A DNA stretch of 64,000 nucleotides, taken from NCBI GenBank assembly GCA_027492915.1, contig JAPUDW010000327.1, positions 28,356-92,355 of the forward strand, read 5' to 3'. Below are positions 18,307 through 25,404 of this stretch, piece by piece. The stretch's first letter is position 1. The number at the start of each line of letters is the position of its first letter. This DNA is from Bacteroidota bacterium. Its GTDB lineage: Bacteria; Chloroflexota; Anaerolineae; Aggregatilineales; Phototrophicaceae. The position numbers and the translations under genes were made by a program. The notes beneath the pieces were generated by a model that worked only from the letters and a program-made list of their open reading frames with translations, searched no databases and was not told where the DNA came from.

Positions 18307-21219
18307 TCAGTTTTCGTCTTCACAACCCTCACAAGTTTCACAGCCTAGAATTTCAGGCTTCAACCGCCATAGACGAATGACACTACCGCGCACACTGCGT
18401 TGCACCGTGAGGTTAGTTTTGCCGGGCAGCAGCAAGCCATCTTCTTTGAGTTGCGTGCCGATAGCAAAGGCGGTAAAGCGGAGCGGCTGGATTTTGTTCA
18501 CCTCACGTAAAGCGACATCTGGCAGTAAGTAGATGAAGCTCTCATCACGGTAGCCTGCGACGACCGCCCCAGGCGTTGGATCACCTTGTGCGCGCAATGA
18601 TGGTTCGATAACGCATTGCCCACTGCCGATGATCTGCCCCAGAATGTTCAAGAACATCTCACTGGCACGTTCCTGACGCAGCGTGCGGACACTCTCGACA
18701 ATTACATCCTGCCAGCCAGGGAGCAGATAGTCTTCGTCCATCTCAGATAGAAATCGGGAGAGCATTTGGTAGACCGTTACCAGCACTGCCCAATTCTGGA
18801 TTACACGTCCGGTATTGGATTGCCCACCCGCTTGTTTTGCAAGCTTTTCGCGGTAGCCACGCATGTTGTTGCTGAAGCGGTTGGCGATGTCGGTTTTCAG
18901 ATCACCTTGCTCAAGCTGTTTCGCTATCCACGATGCGAAATGTGCAGTGAAGCCTGGCAGGTATTCACGTAAACGTTCCGCCTGTGCCAGCGCCTTAGCG
19001 CCCGGGTCACGCTTCTCCCAGGGCGGGATTTCCAGTACCAGCATTCGCGCGACAACCGACATCTCACCCTCGATAGTCGTTTCGCCAGTAGAGAGGATTA
19101 GCCCGCGACAGGGTTTCTCATGACGAACCTTCGCCTCACGAGTCAAACGTCCTCGTCCCATGCCGCGCGAGTAGGATTGCAGAAAACGGGTGAACGTCTT
19201 CTCGTCTGCGTAGATGCTCTTGTAGTCATCAACCCAGAACAGACTGTCTGCCAGTGGATAGCCCAATGTTTCGACGGTGTTGATCGTATCCCCCCATTGT
19301 GCAGGCGGTGTATCCCGGCCGAACTGCCCGTAGAAGCTGGTCAGGAGCGAAGCAATCTCCGACTTGCCACTGCCGGATGTTCCTACCAAATGGACAGCAG
19401 GTCGTGGCGCGGCAGGCGGAAAGAAGCGTTGAAGCAAAGGCAGGAGCGCAAAAGCGATGAGCGATGATGCCATCCGGGGTGGCAGCACCTTTGTGACTGC
19501 ATCAAAGGCTTGAAGACTCTCTGGCCAGCTAGTCGTCTGCAAGCCGTAGTCTCGCAATCGTTGGTCGAGTTCAACCGCTGGTGAATCTGTCAGTTTGCCC
19601 TTCTCGGTGATGCAGTCCTGCGGTGAAATGTAAACCCACTTTCCATCCATTTGCATCCAGCCCATGAAGTTATAGTGACGATGCGTGGGAAACTCGCCAG
19701 ACAACTGCACAATCGCCGGTACAAGATGCTTGGACATCCCTGCCCGCACGACGTACTGTGAACCGGCATTCGCTCCAACAAAGCGGCGCAGCGCAATATC
19801 ATCGACAAATACTTCTCCCGGCACATCCAGCTTCTTTACAGAGTCACCGCGCCGGAGTTCAAGGGCTGTCGTGTGGGTTTCCTTGCTATCGTCATCAAGT
19901 TGACAGGTCTGGTAGATCACCTTTGCAGTCCAATCTGTGACCGTGTTTTCTATCGTGCCGCGATAGGTTTCTTTGTGATGGATGATTTTGCCATCGCGCA
20001 GCAGATAGCTCTCGGTATCAATGTACCCCTGCTCCCTCTGCTGGAAGCTAGCACGCTTCTTCTCTTTATAAAGATGATCAATGTCCCCGATTTTCAATCC
20101 ATCACCGCATAGCACTTTCAGGCGCTGTCGCTCTGCCGCCCACTCAACAGGATTGAGATGGATACATGCTTCAACTGCGGCGACAATCTGAGCAGTAGTA
20201 GGACGTTCTGCTTTCTGATCAACCTGAAACTGTCCTACAAGTTGGTCAACAATTTGGCGTGCCTGCTGGCTTCTTTCTGCGATAGGCTCACGCGGCGGGC
20301 GGCTGTAGGTACTGCGGATGGTCGCCAACGCCTCACGCTCATTGCATCCGTCAGCCACGTAGCGTGGGACAAGCTGGGCCTCGGCATCGGATAGGGAATT
20401 GCCCGCATCGCGCAGTTGACAGGCAGCGGCGAAAAGTTCCTTGTTGCGCTGATGTACTGGCGCACCAGCTATCAGATACCCCTCGGTGCGCCGAGGCAAC
20501 GGATGCTGCCCATTTCCATTCAGGGTGACAACTTTGAGATTACCAACTCTGGTTGGCTCGACCGGCTGGCGCAGCCAATCGAATTGGGCAAGTGAATAGC
20601 GCCGGGTGGGATCGCCTTCAACAATGCTGACGATGGCACCGTTACGTTCAGGCTTGGTATTGATGCTGCCGGGCAGTCGCATGACAGAAGCCACCGACTT
20701 GACATAAGCCGGGTCGCCACCCAGGGCGGAAGCCAATCCCCGCAGCACATCAGCAATGCGGGTACGAGCAGCTTCATCAGTCAGGACAAAGGGTTCATCC
20801 AACAGCCAGTAGCTGTGCCAGCCGCCACCACTATCGAGTATGAATGAAGGTGCTGGGTCAAACGCCCTTAGTCTCTCCAGCAGGCGGTCTCGTTGGGTGG
20901 GATCTTCATCGGCATCTACATCCAACCAGAGGGCCGGGACGAGCGCAGCGGACTCGGCACTGCCCTTGCTCTCAGAGCGCAGGCAGGGGGCGAAGTAGAG
21001 ACCAAAGACTTCGCGGTTCAGGGTGTCAGCCTGCTTGAAGCTGGTCATCAAGCGGCGTTTGTCGCCAACCTTGCTCCACAGGGTCTTGACCTCGCCGGTT
21101 TCCGGGTGAATGCAGCGTAGTTCGAGATAGAGATCATCCGGGCAGCCTTGATAAAGTGCGCTCAGAAAGGCGCGGCGATCCAGCGCCGACAGCTTGTCGG
21201 TAGTCAGGTTGTGTGCCAT
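18307..21219 (-). CDS. Prim-pol / DUF927-type helicase replication protein
   Basis: The 970-residue protein has an N-terminal archaeo-eukaryotic primase domain (about 1-200). Metal-binding D100-V-D102 sits in LWLDVDAD, His135 in SGGGWHSYWLL, and the motif RLPGSINTKP lies at 181-190. These are the three catalytic blocks of plasmid prim-pols of the RepB-primase type. The C-terminal half is a DUF927-like superfamily 3/AAA helicase with Walker A GTSGSGKS (Lys619) and a Walker B-like FWVDDY. Together they would prime and unwind plasmid DNA. A Cys/Glu-rich tail (CETCEGCEDEN) ends the protein and its coding sequence recurs downstream as repeats. The start ATG has AAGGA upstream. The protein is the most likely replication initiator of this element. 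Confidence 0.85.
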   Translation of the reverse strand: MAHNLTTDKLSALDRRAFLSALYQGCPDDLYLELRCIHPETGEVKTLWSKVGDKRRLMTSFKQADTLNREVFGLYFAPCLRSESKGSAESAALVPALWLDVDADEDPTQRDRLLERLRAFDPAPSFILDSGGGWHSYWLLDEPFVLTDEAARTRIADVLRGLASALGGDPAYVKSVASVMRLPGSINTKPERNGAIVSIVEGDPTRRYSLAQFDWLRQPVEPTRVGNLKVVTLNGNGQHPLPRRTEGYLIAGAPVHQRNKELFAAACQLRDAGNSLSDAEAQLVPRYVADGCNEREALATIRSTYSRPPREPIAERSQQARQIVDQLVGQFQVDQKAERPTTAQIVAAVEACIHLNPVEWAAERQRLKVLCGDGLKIGDIDHLYKEKKRASFQQREQGYIDTESYLLRDGKIIHHKETYRGTIENTVTDWTAKVIYQTCQLDDDSKETHTTALELRRGDSVKKLDVPGEVFVDDIALRRFVGANAGSQYVVRAGMSKHLVPAIVQLSGEFPTHRHYNFMGWMQMDGKWVYISPQDCITEKGKLTDSPAVELDQRLRDYGLQTTSWPESLQAFDAVTKVLPPRMASSLIAFALLPLLQRFFPPAAPRPAVHLVGTSGSGKSEIASLLTSFYGQFGRDTPPAQWGDTINTVETLGYPLADSLFWVDDYKSIYADEKTFTRFLQSYSRGMGRGRLTREAKVRHEKPCRGLILSTGETTIEGEMSVVARMLVLEIPPWEKRDPGAKALAQAERLREYLPGFTAHFASWIAKQLEQGDLKTDIANRFSNNMRGYREKLAKQAGGQSNTGRVIQNWAVLVTVYQMLSRFLSEMDEDYLLPGWQDVIVESVRTLRQERASEMFLNILGQIIGSGQCVIEPSLRAQGDPTPGAVVAGYRDESFIYLLPDVALREVNKIQPLRFTAFAIGTQLKEDGLLLPGKTNLTVQRSVRGSVIRLWRLKPEILGCETCEGCEDEN

Positions 21220-21237
21220 ACTCTTGCTATTCCTTTT

Positions 21238-21299
21238 GTATGCAGGGGCAGGACGCGCTATCGGTCGCCAAACTTCCAGTGCGTCCCGTCCCTGTATGC
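21238..21299 (-). terminator. 19-bp hairpin between relaxase and replication genes
   Basis: Arms at 21238-21256 and 21281-21299 pair at 18 of 19 positions (three of them G-U when read as plus-strand RNA) around a 24-nt loop. The hairpin starts directly after the relaxase stop codon, and the replication-gene start lies about 20 bases beyond it. It could terminate or attenuate transcription between the two genes, or stabilise a processed mRNA. No T-tract follows. Confidence 0.5.
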
Positions 21300-21300
21300 T

Positions 21301-22299
21301 TTACAAGTCGATTTCCATCGCTGGCTGGTCCGGTTCCAAATCCTCCAGCAAGGCCGAACGTTCCGCTGGTGTCATCTTCCCCAGCACCCCGGCCAACTGC
21401 TTCAGCTGCTCCAGGTCACCTTTCATCCCAATTCCCAGAACTTGTGCCAGTTGCTCGGCCTCTTCGTGAGTTAGACCACTCAACAGCGGACGGAACTGAA
21501 CGGTGACAGACTCCTCGTCGTCATCGGTCGGCGTGGCATAAGGTCGATAGAAGCCCAGGCTGGTAGTCGTTTCGCTGGTGCGGCGCAAGCCACACCAGAC
21601 CGGCCACTCTCGGTCATCCTTATCAATCGTCCATCCATGCGGGTCTCCGTCGGTGATCGCTATCTGCTGCTCACGGATGTCTGCTAACTGGTCATGGCGT
21701 GTTTCCCATTCCGGCCCGACATAACGATCCATGAGCGCGACCATCTGGCCTTCTGTCGCCCGATGCAGCATCTCGATGTGGTCGACCTTGCGATTGCGGC
21801 TGAAGAAGAGCGGCACCCGGCAGCTATGTTCCTCACTGTAGACCGTGCCGGGCAGGACAGTGTGAGTATGCGGGTTGTGCAATCCCGGTGCCTCTAGATC
21901 GTTGGTCAAACGATGATGCAGCACTGTTGAAAACTCGATACCTGTGTCCAGTCCCCGGCGGTCGAAGAAGTCCTCGATGACTCCCTCGGTCAGTTCCCAC
22001 ATAAACGCCTCCCGATCTTCCGGCGCGACCATCGCTATCAGGTCAGGATTAGGATTTGTGACCAGGCTGAAGGCCAGCACATGCTCACTTTTCAGGGCGT
22101 CGCAGCGAGCGGCAATCTCGGCGACCGATCCGCCCATGCCGTGATCCCGCCAACGATCCTTCCCGGCTGCGTGGCGAGCAGCCTCATCCCGGCTCTCCCT
22201 GTACGTCAGGTAGTGCAAAAGATTCTTCGACTGCTTTGCGCCATCAGCGGACGGCTTCTTGTATTGCACATTGGCGACACACATCTGCTTGTGATCCAT
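21301..22299 (-). CDS. Relaxase-like (HUH-type) mobilisation protein, copy 1
   Basis: The 332-residue protein has a Tyr-containing N-terminal motif LLHYLTYRES (Tyr30, Tyr33). It also carries the conserved blocks RDHGMG and KSEHVLAF, and a His-x-His motif in HNPHTHTVLPGTV (His144, His146). This combination of an N-terminal Tyr and a later His pair fits a MOBP/MOBV-like HUH endonuclease that nicks oriT and carries the strand to a VirD4 coupling protein. A second, shorter relative lies at 35003-35680 with the same blocks. The ribbon-helix-helix gene directly upstream (22304-22612) is the probable relaxosome accessory. The acidic C-terminus (about 240-332) has no recognised domain. Family placement is by motif only, so relaxase function is likely but unproven. 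Confidence 0.65.
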   Translation of the reverse strand: MDHKQMCVANVQYKKPSADGAKQSKNLLHYLTYRESRDEAARHAAGKDRWRDHGMGGSVAEIAARCDALKSEHVLAFSLVTNPNPDLIAMVAPEDREAFMWELTEGVIEDFFDRRGLDTGIEFSTVLHHRLTNDLEAPGLHNPHTHTVLPGTVYSEEHSCRVPLFFSRNRKVDHIEMLHRATEGQMVALMDRYVGPEWETRHDQLADIREQQIAITDGDPHGWTIDKDDREWPVWCGLRRTSETTTSLGFYRPYATPTDDDEESVTVQFRPLLSGLTHEEAEQLAQVLGIGMKGDLEQLKQLAGVLGKMTPAERSALLEDLEPDQPAMEIDL

Positions 22300-22303
22300 G
22301 CCG

Positions 22304-22612
22304 TTACTGTCCCTCCTGGCGGCGGCGAATGCTGTTCACAAAGTCGTTGAACTGCCCCGTCAGCGCGTCCAGCTTGACCTCGATCCCATCCACCTTGCGC
22401 TCAATACCTTTGGCGATGGCTCGCCTCGATCCGGGCAGGTCATCCTGCGAGGCCAGGTAGTAGTTGACGGCATCGCGCAGCAGGTCGTTCTTACTGACGA
22501 AGCGACCGGCACGAGCGCGAAGGTTGCGGAGTTCCTCCAACCGCCGCATTTGCTCGGGGGTCAGATTGACGGTCATGCGTTCGCTGTAAGCATTGGGTGT
22601 GCGTCGTTTCAT
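22304..22612 (-). CDS. Ribbon-helix-helix protein, MobC/CopG-like
   Basis: This 102-residue basic protein begins with ERMTVNLTPEQMRRLEELRN, the short beta strand and first helix of a ribbon-helix-helix DNA-binding domain. It continues with FVSKNDLLRDAVNYYLASQD (second helix). The C-terminal half (about 65-102) is predicted helical and charged. It lies five bases upstream of the relaxase-like gene and overlaps the HU-like gene upstream by four bases, so all three are co-transcribed. By analogy to MobC or NikA it would bind oriT and regulate the operon. The same pairing occurs at 35677-36054. Confidence 0.75.
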   Translation of the reverse strand: MKRRTPNAYSERMTVNLTPEQMRRLEELRNLRARAGRFVSKNDLLRDAVNYYLASQDDLPGSRRAIAKGIERKVDGIEVKLDALTGQFNDFVNSIRRRQEGQ

Positions 22613-22899
22613 TCGGTTGCTCCCTTCCCTATCCCCAGAACGGCTTGCTTCAATTTGGCAGTGGGTCGGAAGCGCAGATACAGGCGCTTGAGCCGTCGCC
22701 GTCCGACAAATCCGCCTGCCTCCATCTGCTGCACTTCCACCACCAGCTTGCCCAGGTCGCCCAGGGTGATTGAGCCTTCAGGTAGACTGAGGTCTGCCAG
22801 CCAGAGTTCATGCTGAACGGCCAGCACCTCGGTGATGTCGCGACGTTTGAGGCGCGGCAGCCGCCTCGCAATTTCACGGACGAGTTGACAGTGATTCAT
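22609..22899 (-). CDS. HU/IHF-like DNA-binding protein
   Basis: The ATG at 22897-22899 has GGAGG nine bases upstream, which decides this start although the frame is open to 22944. The 96-residue product fits the HU/IHF fold. It has an N-terminal helical pair (LVREIARRLPRLKRRDITEVL), a beta region (EGSITLGDLGKLVVEVQQME), a basic arm (GGFVGRRRLKRLYLRFRPTA) and a final KLKQAVL helix. The arm's 'RFRPTAKLKQAV' resembles the HU 'F.pgk.Lk..v' end. It probably bends DNA at the partition, transfer or replication sites of the element. The structured element at 22941-23192 lies just upstream on the opposite strand. Confidence 0.75.
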   Translation of the reverse strand: MNHCQLVREIARRLPRLKRRDITEVLAVQHELWLADLSLPEGSITLGDLGKLVVEVQQMEAGGFVGRRRLKRLYLRFRPTAKLKQAVLGIGKGATE

Positions 22900-22940
22900 G
22901 TGTGTAAGCCTCCGTATACTGACTGGTGCATGGGTTCTTC

Positions 22941-23192
22941 GCACCCCGGTACCGGGTGCGGTCAGTGGGTGCGGCTCACCGCATCCACTGACGCGGCGTG
23001 TGCCTCACACCGCCGCCTCGGTGCCAGCGCCGCAGGCCGCTGCACCGCAGCCCTCCGGCGCATGAGGAGCCAGCGATTTAGCTGGCCTGCGCGGGGGTGG
23101 AATGAGTTACTCATCCAGAGTGAGGGTGTTCCACCCCACCCCCGCGCGTGGTTGCCGCGCCCCGACGCGGCAACCGGGCGGCTCTGCCGCCC
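22941..23192 (+). ncRNA. Structured RNA candidate, copy A
   Basis: These ~250 bases lack a gene and fold into a series of strong local hairpins. They are 22941-22946/22954-22959, 22961-22974/22979-22992, the core hairpins 23052-23055/23064-23067 and 23069-23074/23081-23086, a 12-bp stem 23089-23100/23136-23147, a 10-bp stem 23150-23159/23166-23175, and 23076-style GC hairpin 23176-23182/23186-23192. The core at 23049-23086 is nearly repeated at 45138-45175 in copy B. The two base changes in the second core stem are compensatory (C-G in copy A, G-C in copy B). Orientation is assumed from the loop sequences and could be the reverse. The RNA family is not established; a HEARO/omega-RNA-like element is one possibility. 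Confidence 0.55.
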
Positions 23193-23215
23193 CTCTGCTC
23201 TACGTATGACGGACA

Positions 23216-23605
23216 TCACCAGCCCCGATCCTGAATGCGCTTCGACCGGCGCTCGCTCTCGTTGTCTGCCATGCCTGTAGCCCATGCGGGAGCTTGTACT
23301 GCAGGAGTAAGTTGCACTGTCGGACGAGCAGCTAACTCATGCAGGTAACTCTCCAACCAGGCAGGCATGTCGGACAAGGCTTGTCGTATCCAGGCGGTGT
23401 CATGCTGCAACACGCTCAGTTCCGGGATGCTCAGGCGTTTGGCGGGCCTCATGCCCAGCCCCAATCGCTCCCGGATTAGGTCGCGCAGCGCCTCACTGCG
23501 CTCGCCTTCGGTGCAGCCTTCCCACCAATCCAGGATGTCAGCGTCGCTATCGTAGTAGGCTTTGAACGAGATCATCTTGTAACCGCGTCTCGGCTTCTTC
23601 GGCAT
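23216..23605 (-). CDS. ParR/StbB-like partition DNA-binding protein
   Basis: The 129-residue protein has an N-terminal stretch ISFKAYYDSDADILDWWEGC followed by GERSEALRDLIRERL. This pattern ('D.DIl.WLe.lp.g.rS.aIreaLr') is typical of the small DNA-binding partners of ParM-like actins. It lies 79 bases downstream of the actin-like gene on the same strand, as in type II (parMRC) partition operons. The C-terminal part is variable and positively charged at the end (SERRSKRIQDRGW), suited to filament contact. An inner ATG at residue 11 is an alternative start. The palindromic repeats between the two genes are a candidate binding site. Confidence 0.65.
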   Translation of the reverse strand: MPKKPRRGYKMISFKAYYDSDADILDWWEGCTEGERSEALRDLIRERLGLGMRPAKRLSIPELSVLQHDTAWIRQALSDMPAWLESYLHELAARPTVQLTPAVQAPAWATGMADNESERRSKRIQDRGW

Positions 23606-23630
23606 GGTTCCCTCCTTCCCTCAAGAAACT

Positions 23631-23670
23631 GGTCGGACGTGTCAGGACGAATGGTTGGACGTGTCCAACC
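23631..23670. promoter_or_regulatory. Tandem palindromic sites between parM-like and parR-like genes
   Basis: A perfect palindrome ggttggac-gt-gtccaacc lies at 23653-23670. A diverged copy, ggtcggac-gt-gtcaggac, lies 22 bp away at 23631-23648. The 22-bp period puts both on nearly the same face of the helix. Directly repeated sites of this kind next to a ribbon-helix-helix partition protein resemble an operator or parC-like centromere; this is inference. Confidence 0.5.
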
Positions 23671-23684
23671 CGGCTCTGTCAGCT

Positions 23685-24761
23685 TCACTTGCTCCTCCCC
23701 ATGAAATTGGCGTAGTACAGGTAGCCACGAGCGTTTGCCATCTGCGCCTGCGGCACCAGTTTGGTCTGCGGATAGGCTCGATAGACTTCCTCATAAACCA
23801 ACTCGGCTCCGCCGCCCGACAGGTAAATCACATCGACGGTGGTGCCGCGTTGCCACTTCTCGCTCATCAGGTTCAGGGTCGCACTGCGAAGTGGTTGTAA
23901 GGCTTCTTCGACCTCGCCTCGGTAATCGATGGTCTTGCCATGCGCGGTGAACATGCCCGTCTTGAGGACGCTCTCGACGATCTTGTGGGGAATCTTCTCG
24001 CGGTAGTCGCGCTCCAGCATGGCGGCAATGCGCTCCTGAGCGGTGTAGACTCCACTCTCGACCGAGCCGCTTTCGGCATCGACGTAGTCACCATCGTCAT
24101 CCAGCACCAGATCGACAGTGTACGTCCCGACATCACACACGCCCGTTCGCATCCAGGTGTGGTAGACATTGATCTCCCCGGCGGGGGTCAGCATCATGGC
24201 GTAGGCACTACCATAGGGCTGCGGCATGACCATGACCTCGGTGATATTCACTACGAAGTCCGCCGCGTCGGTCTGGATACGATGCTGCCCAACCAGCCCG
24301 GCTTTGAACTCCCCGGCATCGCGCATGTAATCGACCGGCAACCCCGACGCCAGGCGCAAATGCACGACATCGCCATTGCCAACGCTGCCTCCGAGCAGCT
24401 TGCCCAATGCCGCTTTTGCCAATCGCAGCCGGAAGGCATTGCCCATCGTTGCCTCGTTGGCCGTGCGTCCCCGCAGCCGCAGGATTTCGCCCGCCGGGAG
24501 TTGATTGAGTGCCAGATCGCCGACGAACCAGTGACCCTCCTCATCGATGAGCTGATCCCCCGGATAGCGGCTCGCCAGCGTCTCGGCCTGGAACTTGATC
24601 TCGCGGGCATGACCCGACACCGATGGGAAGCTAATCTCCGCCGTATCGGTGACCGCCTTGACCACCCCGTAGCCGACATCCAACCCCACCGTCAGCACAT
24701 TCATGGACGGCATGCCGCCTCCGCCTGCCATCCCCACTACACCTGTCTTTCGCTTGTTCAT
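23685..24761 (-). CDS. ParM/StbA-like actin ATPase (plasmid partition)
   Basis: The start at ATG 24759-24761 is favoured by AAAGGAG just upstream; the frame is open to 24815. The 358-residue product has the actin-family phosphate-1 loop in VGLDVGYGVVKAV and an adenosine-loop-like YLSGGGAELV near the C-terminus. The phosphate-2 block (VCDVGTYTVDLV) lies in the middle. These mark the ParM/Alp7/StbA group. Polymerisation of such proteins pushes plasmid copies apart through a DNA-binding adaptor, here the downstream ParR-like protein. PRTRC cassettes also include an actin-like protein D; since PRTRC genes lie at 50-54 kb, this gene might be that component, though it is distant from them. Confidence 0.85.
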   Translation of the reverse strand: MNKRKTGVVGMAGGGGMPSMNVLTVGLDVGYGVVKAVTDTAEISFPSVSGHAREIKFQAETLASRYPGDQLIDEEGHWFVGDLALNQLPAGEILRLRGRTANEATMGNAFRLRLAKAALGKLLGGSVGNGDVVHLRLASGLPVDYMRDAGEFKAGLVGQHRIQTDAADFVVNITEVMVMPQPYGSAYAMMLTPAGEINVYHTWMRTGVCDVGTYTVDLVLDDDGDYVDAESGSVESGVYTAQERIAAMLERDYREKIPHKIVESVLKTGMFTAHGKTIDYRGEVEEALQPLRSATLNLMSEKWQRGTTVDVIYLSGGGAELVYEEVYRAYPQTKLVPQAQMANARGYLYYANFMGRSK

Positions 24762-24960
24762 CTCACTGCTCCTTTCCTGAGCAACACAAAATCGAGCCAG
24801 GGACACCCGCCTCAAGAACGGGGTTTGGCTCGTTTACGACCTCGGTTTTCGGTTTCCGATGGGGACTTGGGGAGATACCGCTCGACGGCGCGGGCTACCT
24901 CGGCCAGATCGAACGGCGCGGCTGCCGCAACTTGTTGGTCAGTTACAACTCCACCAACAG

Positions 24961-25212
24961 ATGAGCGTCATGCTGGAGGGCAAAGCCCGCCTAGTATTTG
25001 AGAATAGTCCCATCCGGGTGATCTTCTCGCAGCGGCAGGGCATGAATGTCTTCCACGAAGATGCCGCCTTCCAGCATCTCAACCAGCAGCACCGCGACAT
25101 CATCGCCGCCTTACCACGCTTTCACTACGTCCTCGATATCCAAGATGAAGGCTTGTGGTACCTCTACAACCGTCCCACCGTCGGCGAACTCGCCCGTTTC
25201 AGGAGTACCTAA
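24961..25212 (+). CDS. Small protein of unknown function, first gene of topA operon
   Basis: The frame from ATG 24961 gives 83 residues (MSVMLEGKARLVFENSPIRV onward, ending at TAA 25210-25212). It has the mixed hydrophobic/charged pattern of a folded domain. The frame is open further upstream, with another ATG at 24859, but the extension is Arg/Leu-rich and no start there has a good ribosome site, so the start is uncertain. It is four bases from the next gene and so probably part of the topoisomerase operon, divergent from the partition genes. I do not recognise the family. Confidence 0.5.
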   Translation: MSVMLEGKARLVFENSPIRVIFSQRQGMNVFHEDAAFQHLNQQHRDIIAALPRFHYVLDIQDEGLWYLYNRPTVGELARFRST

Positions 25213-25215
25213 ACC

Positions 25216-25404
25216 ATGTCCAAAAAACAATCCAATGCTCCGCCGTGGCAGGCGATTGAAGAACAAGCCTACCACGCTTACCGCGAGTGGCCGATCTGGC
25301 TCGTCCTGCGCGAACGCGAACTGGCCGCGCATCTCAGCTTACACAAATCCCCTGAAAAAGCAGAACCGACAGCCAAGCCGGTTCGGAAGGAGAAACCGTC
25401 ATGA
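25216..25404 (+). CDS. 62-residue protein of unknown function
   Basis: This is a short basic protein. The N-terminal half is ordered-looking (AIEEQAYHAYREWPIWLVLR) and the tail is Lys/Pro/Glu-rich (about 42-62). It starts three bases after the preceding stop and overlaps topA by ATGA at 25401-25404, so translation is probably coupled. No family was recognised. Its tight packing in the operon is the main evidence that it is real. Confidence 0.55.
   Translation: MSKKQSNAPPWQAIEEQAYHAYREWPIWLVLRERELAAHLSLHKSPEKAEPTAKPVRKEKPS

Noticed and set aside
23940..25001. 353-codon plus-strand frame opposite the ParM-like gene
   Set aside because: Antisense shadow of a clear actin-family gene; no recognisable domain.
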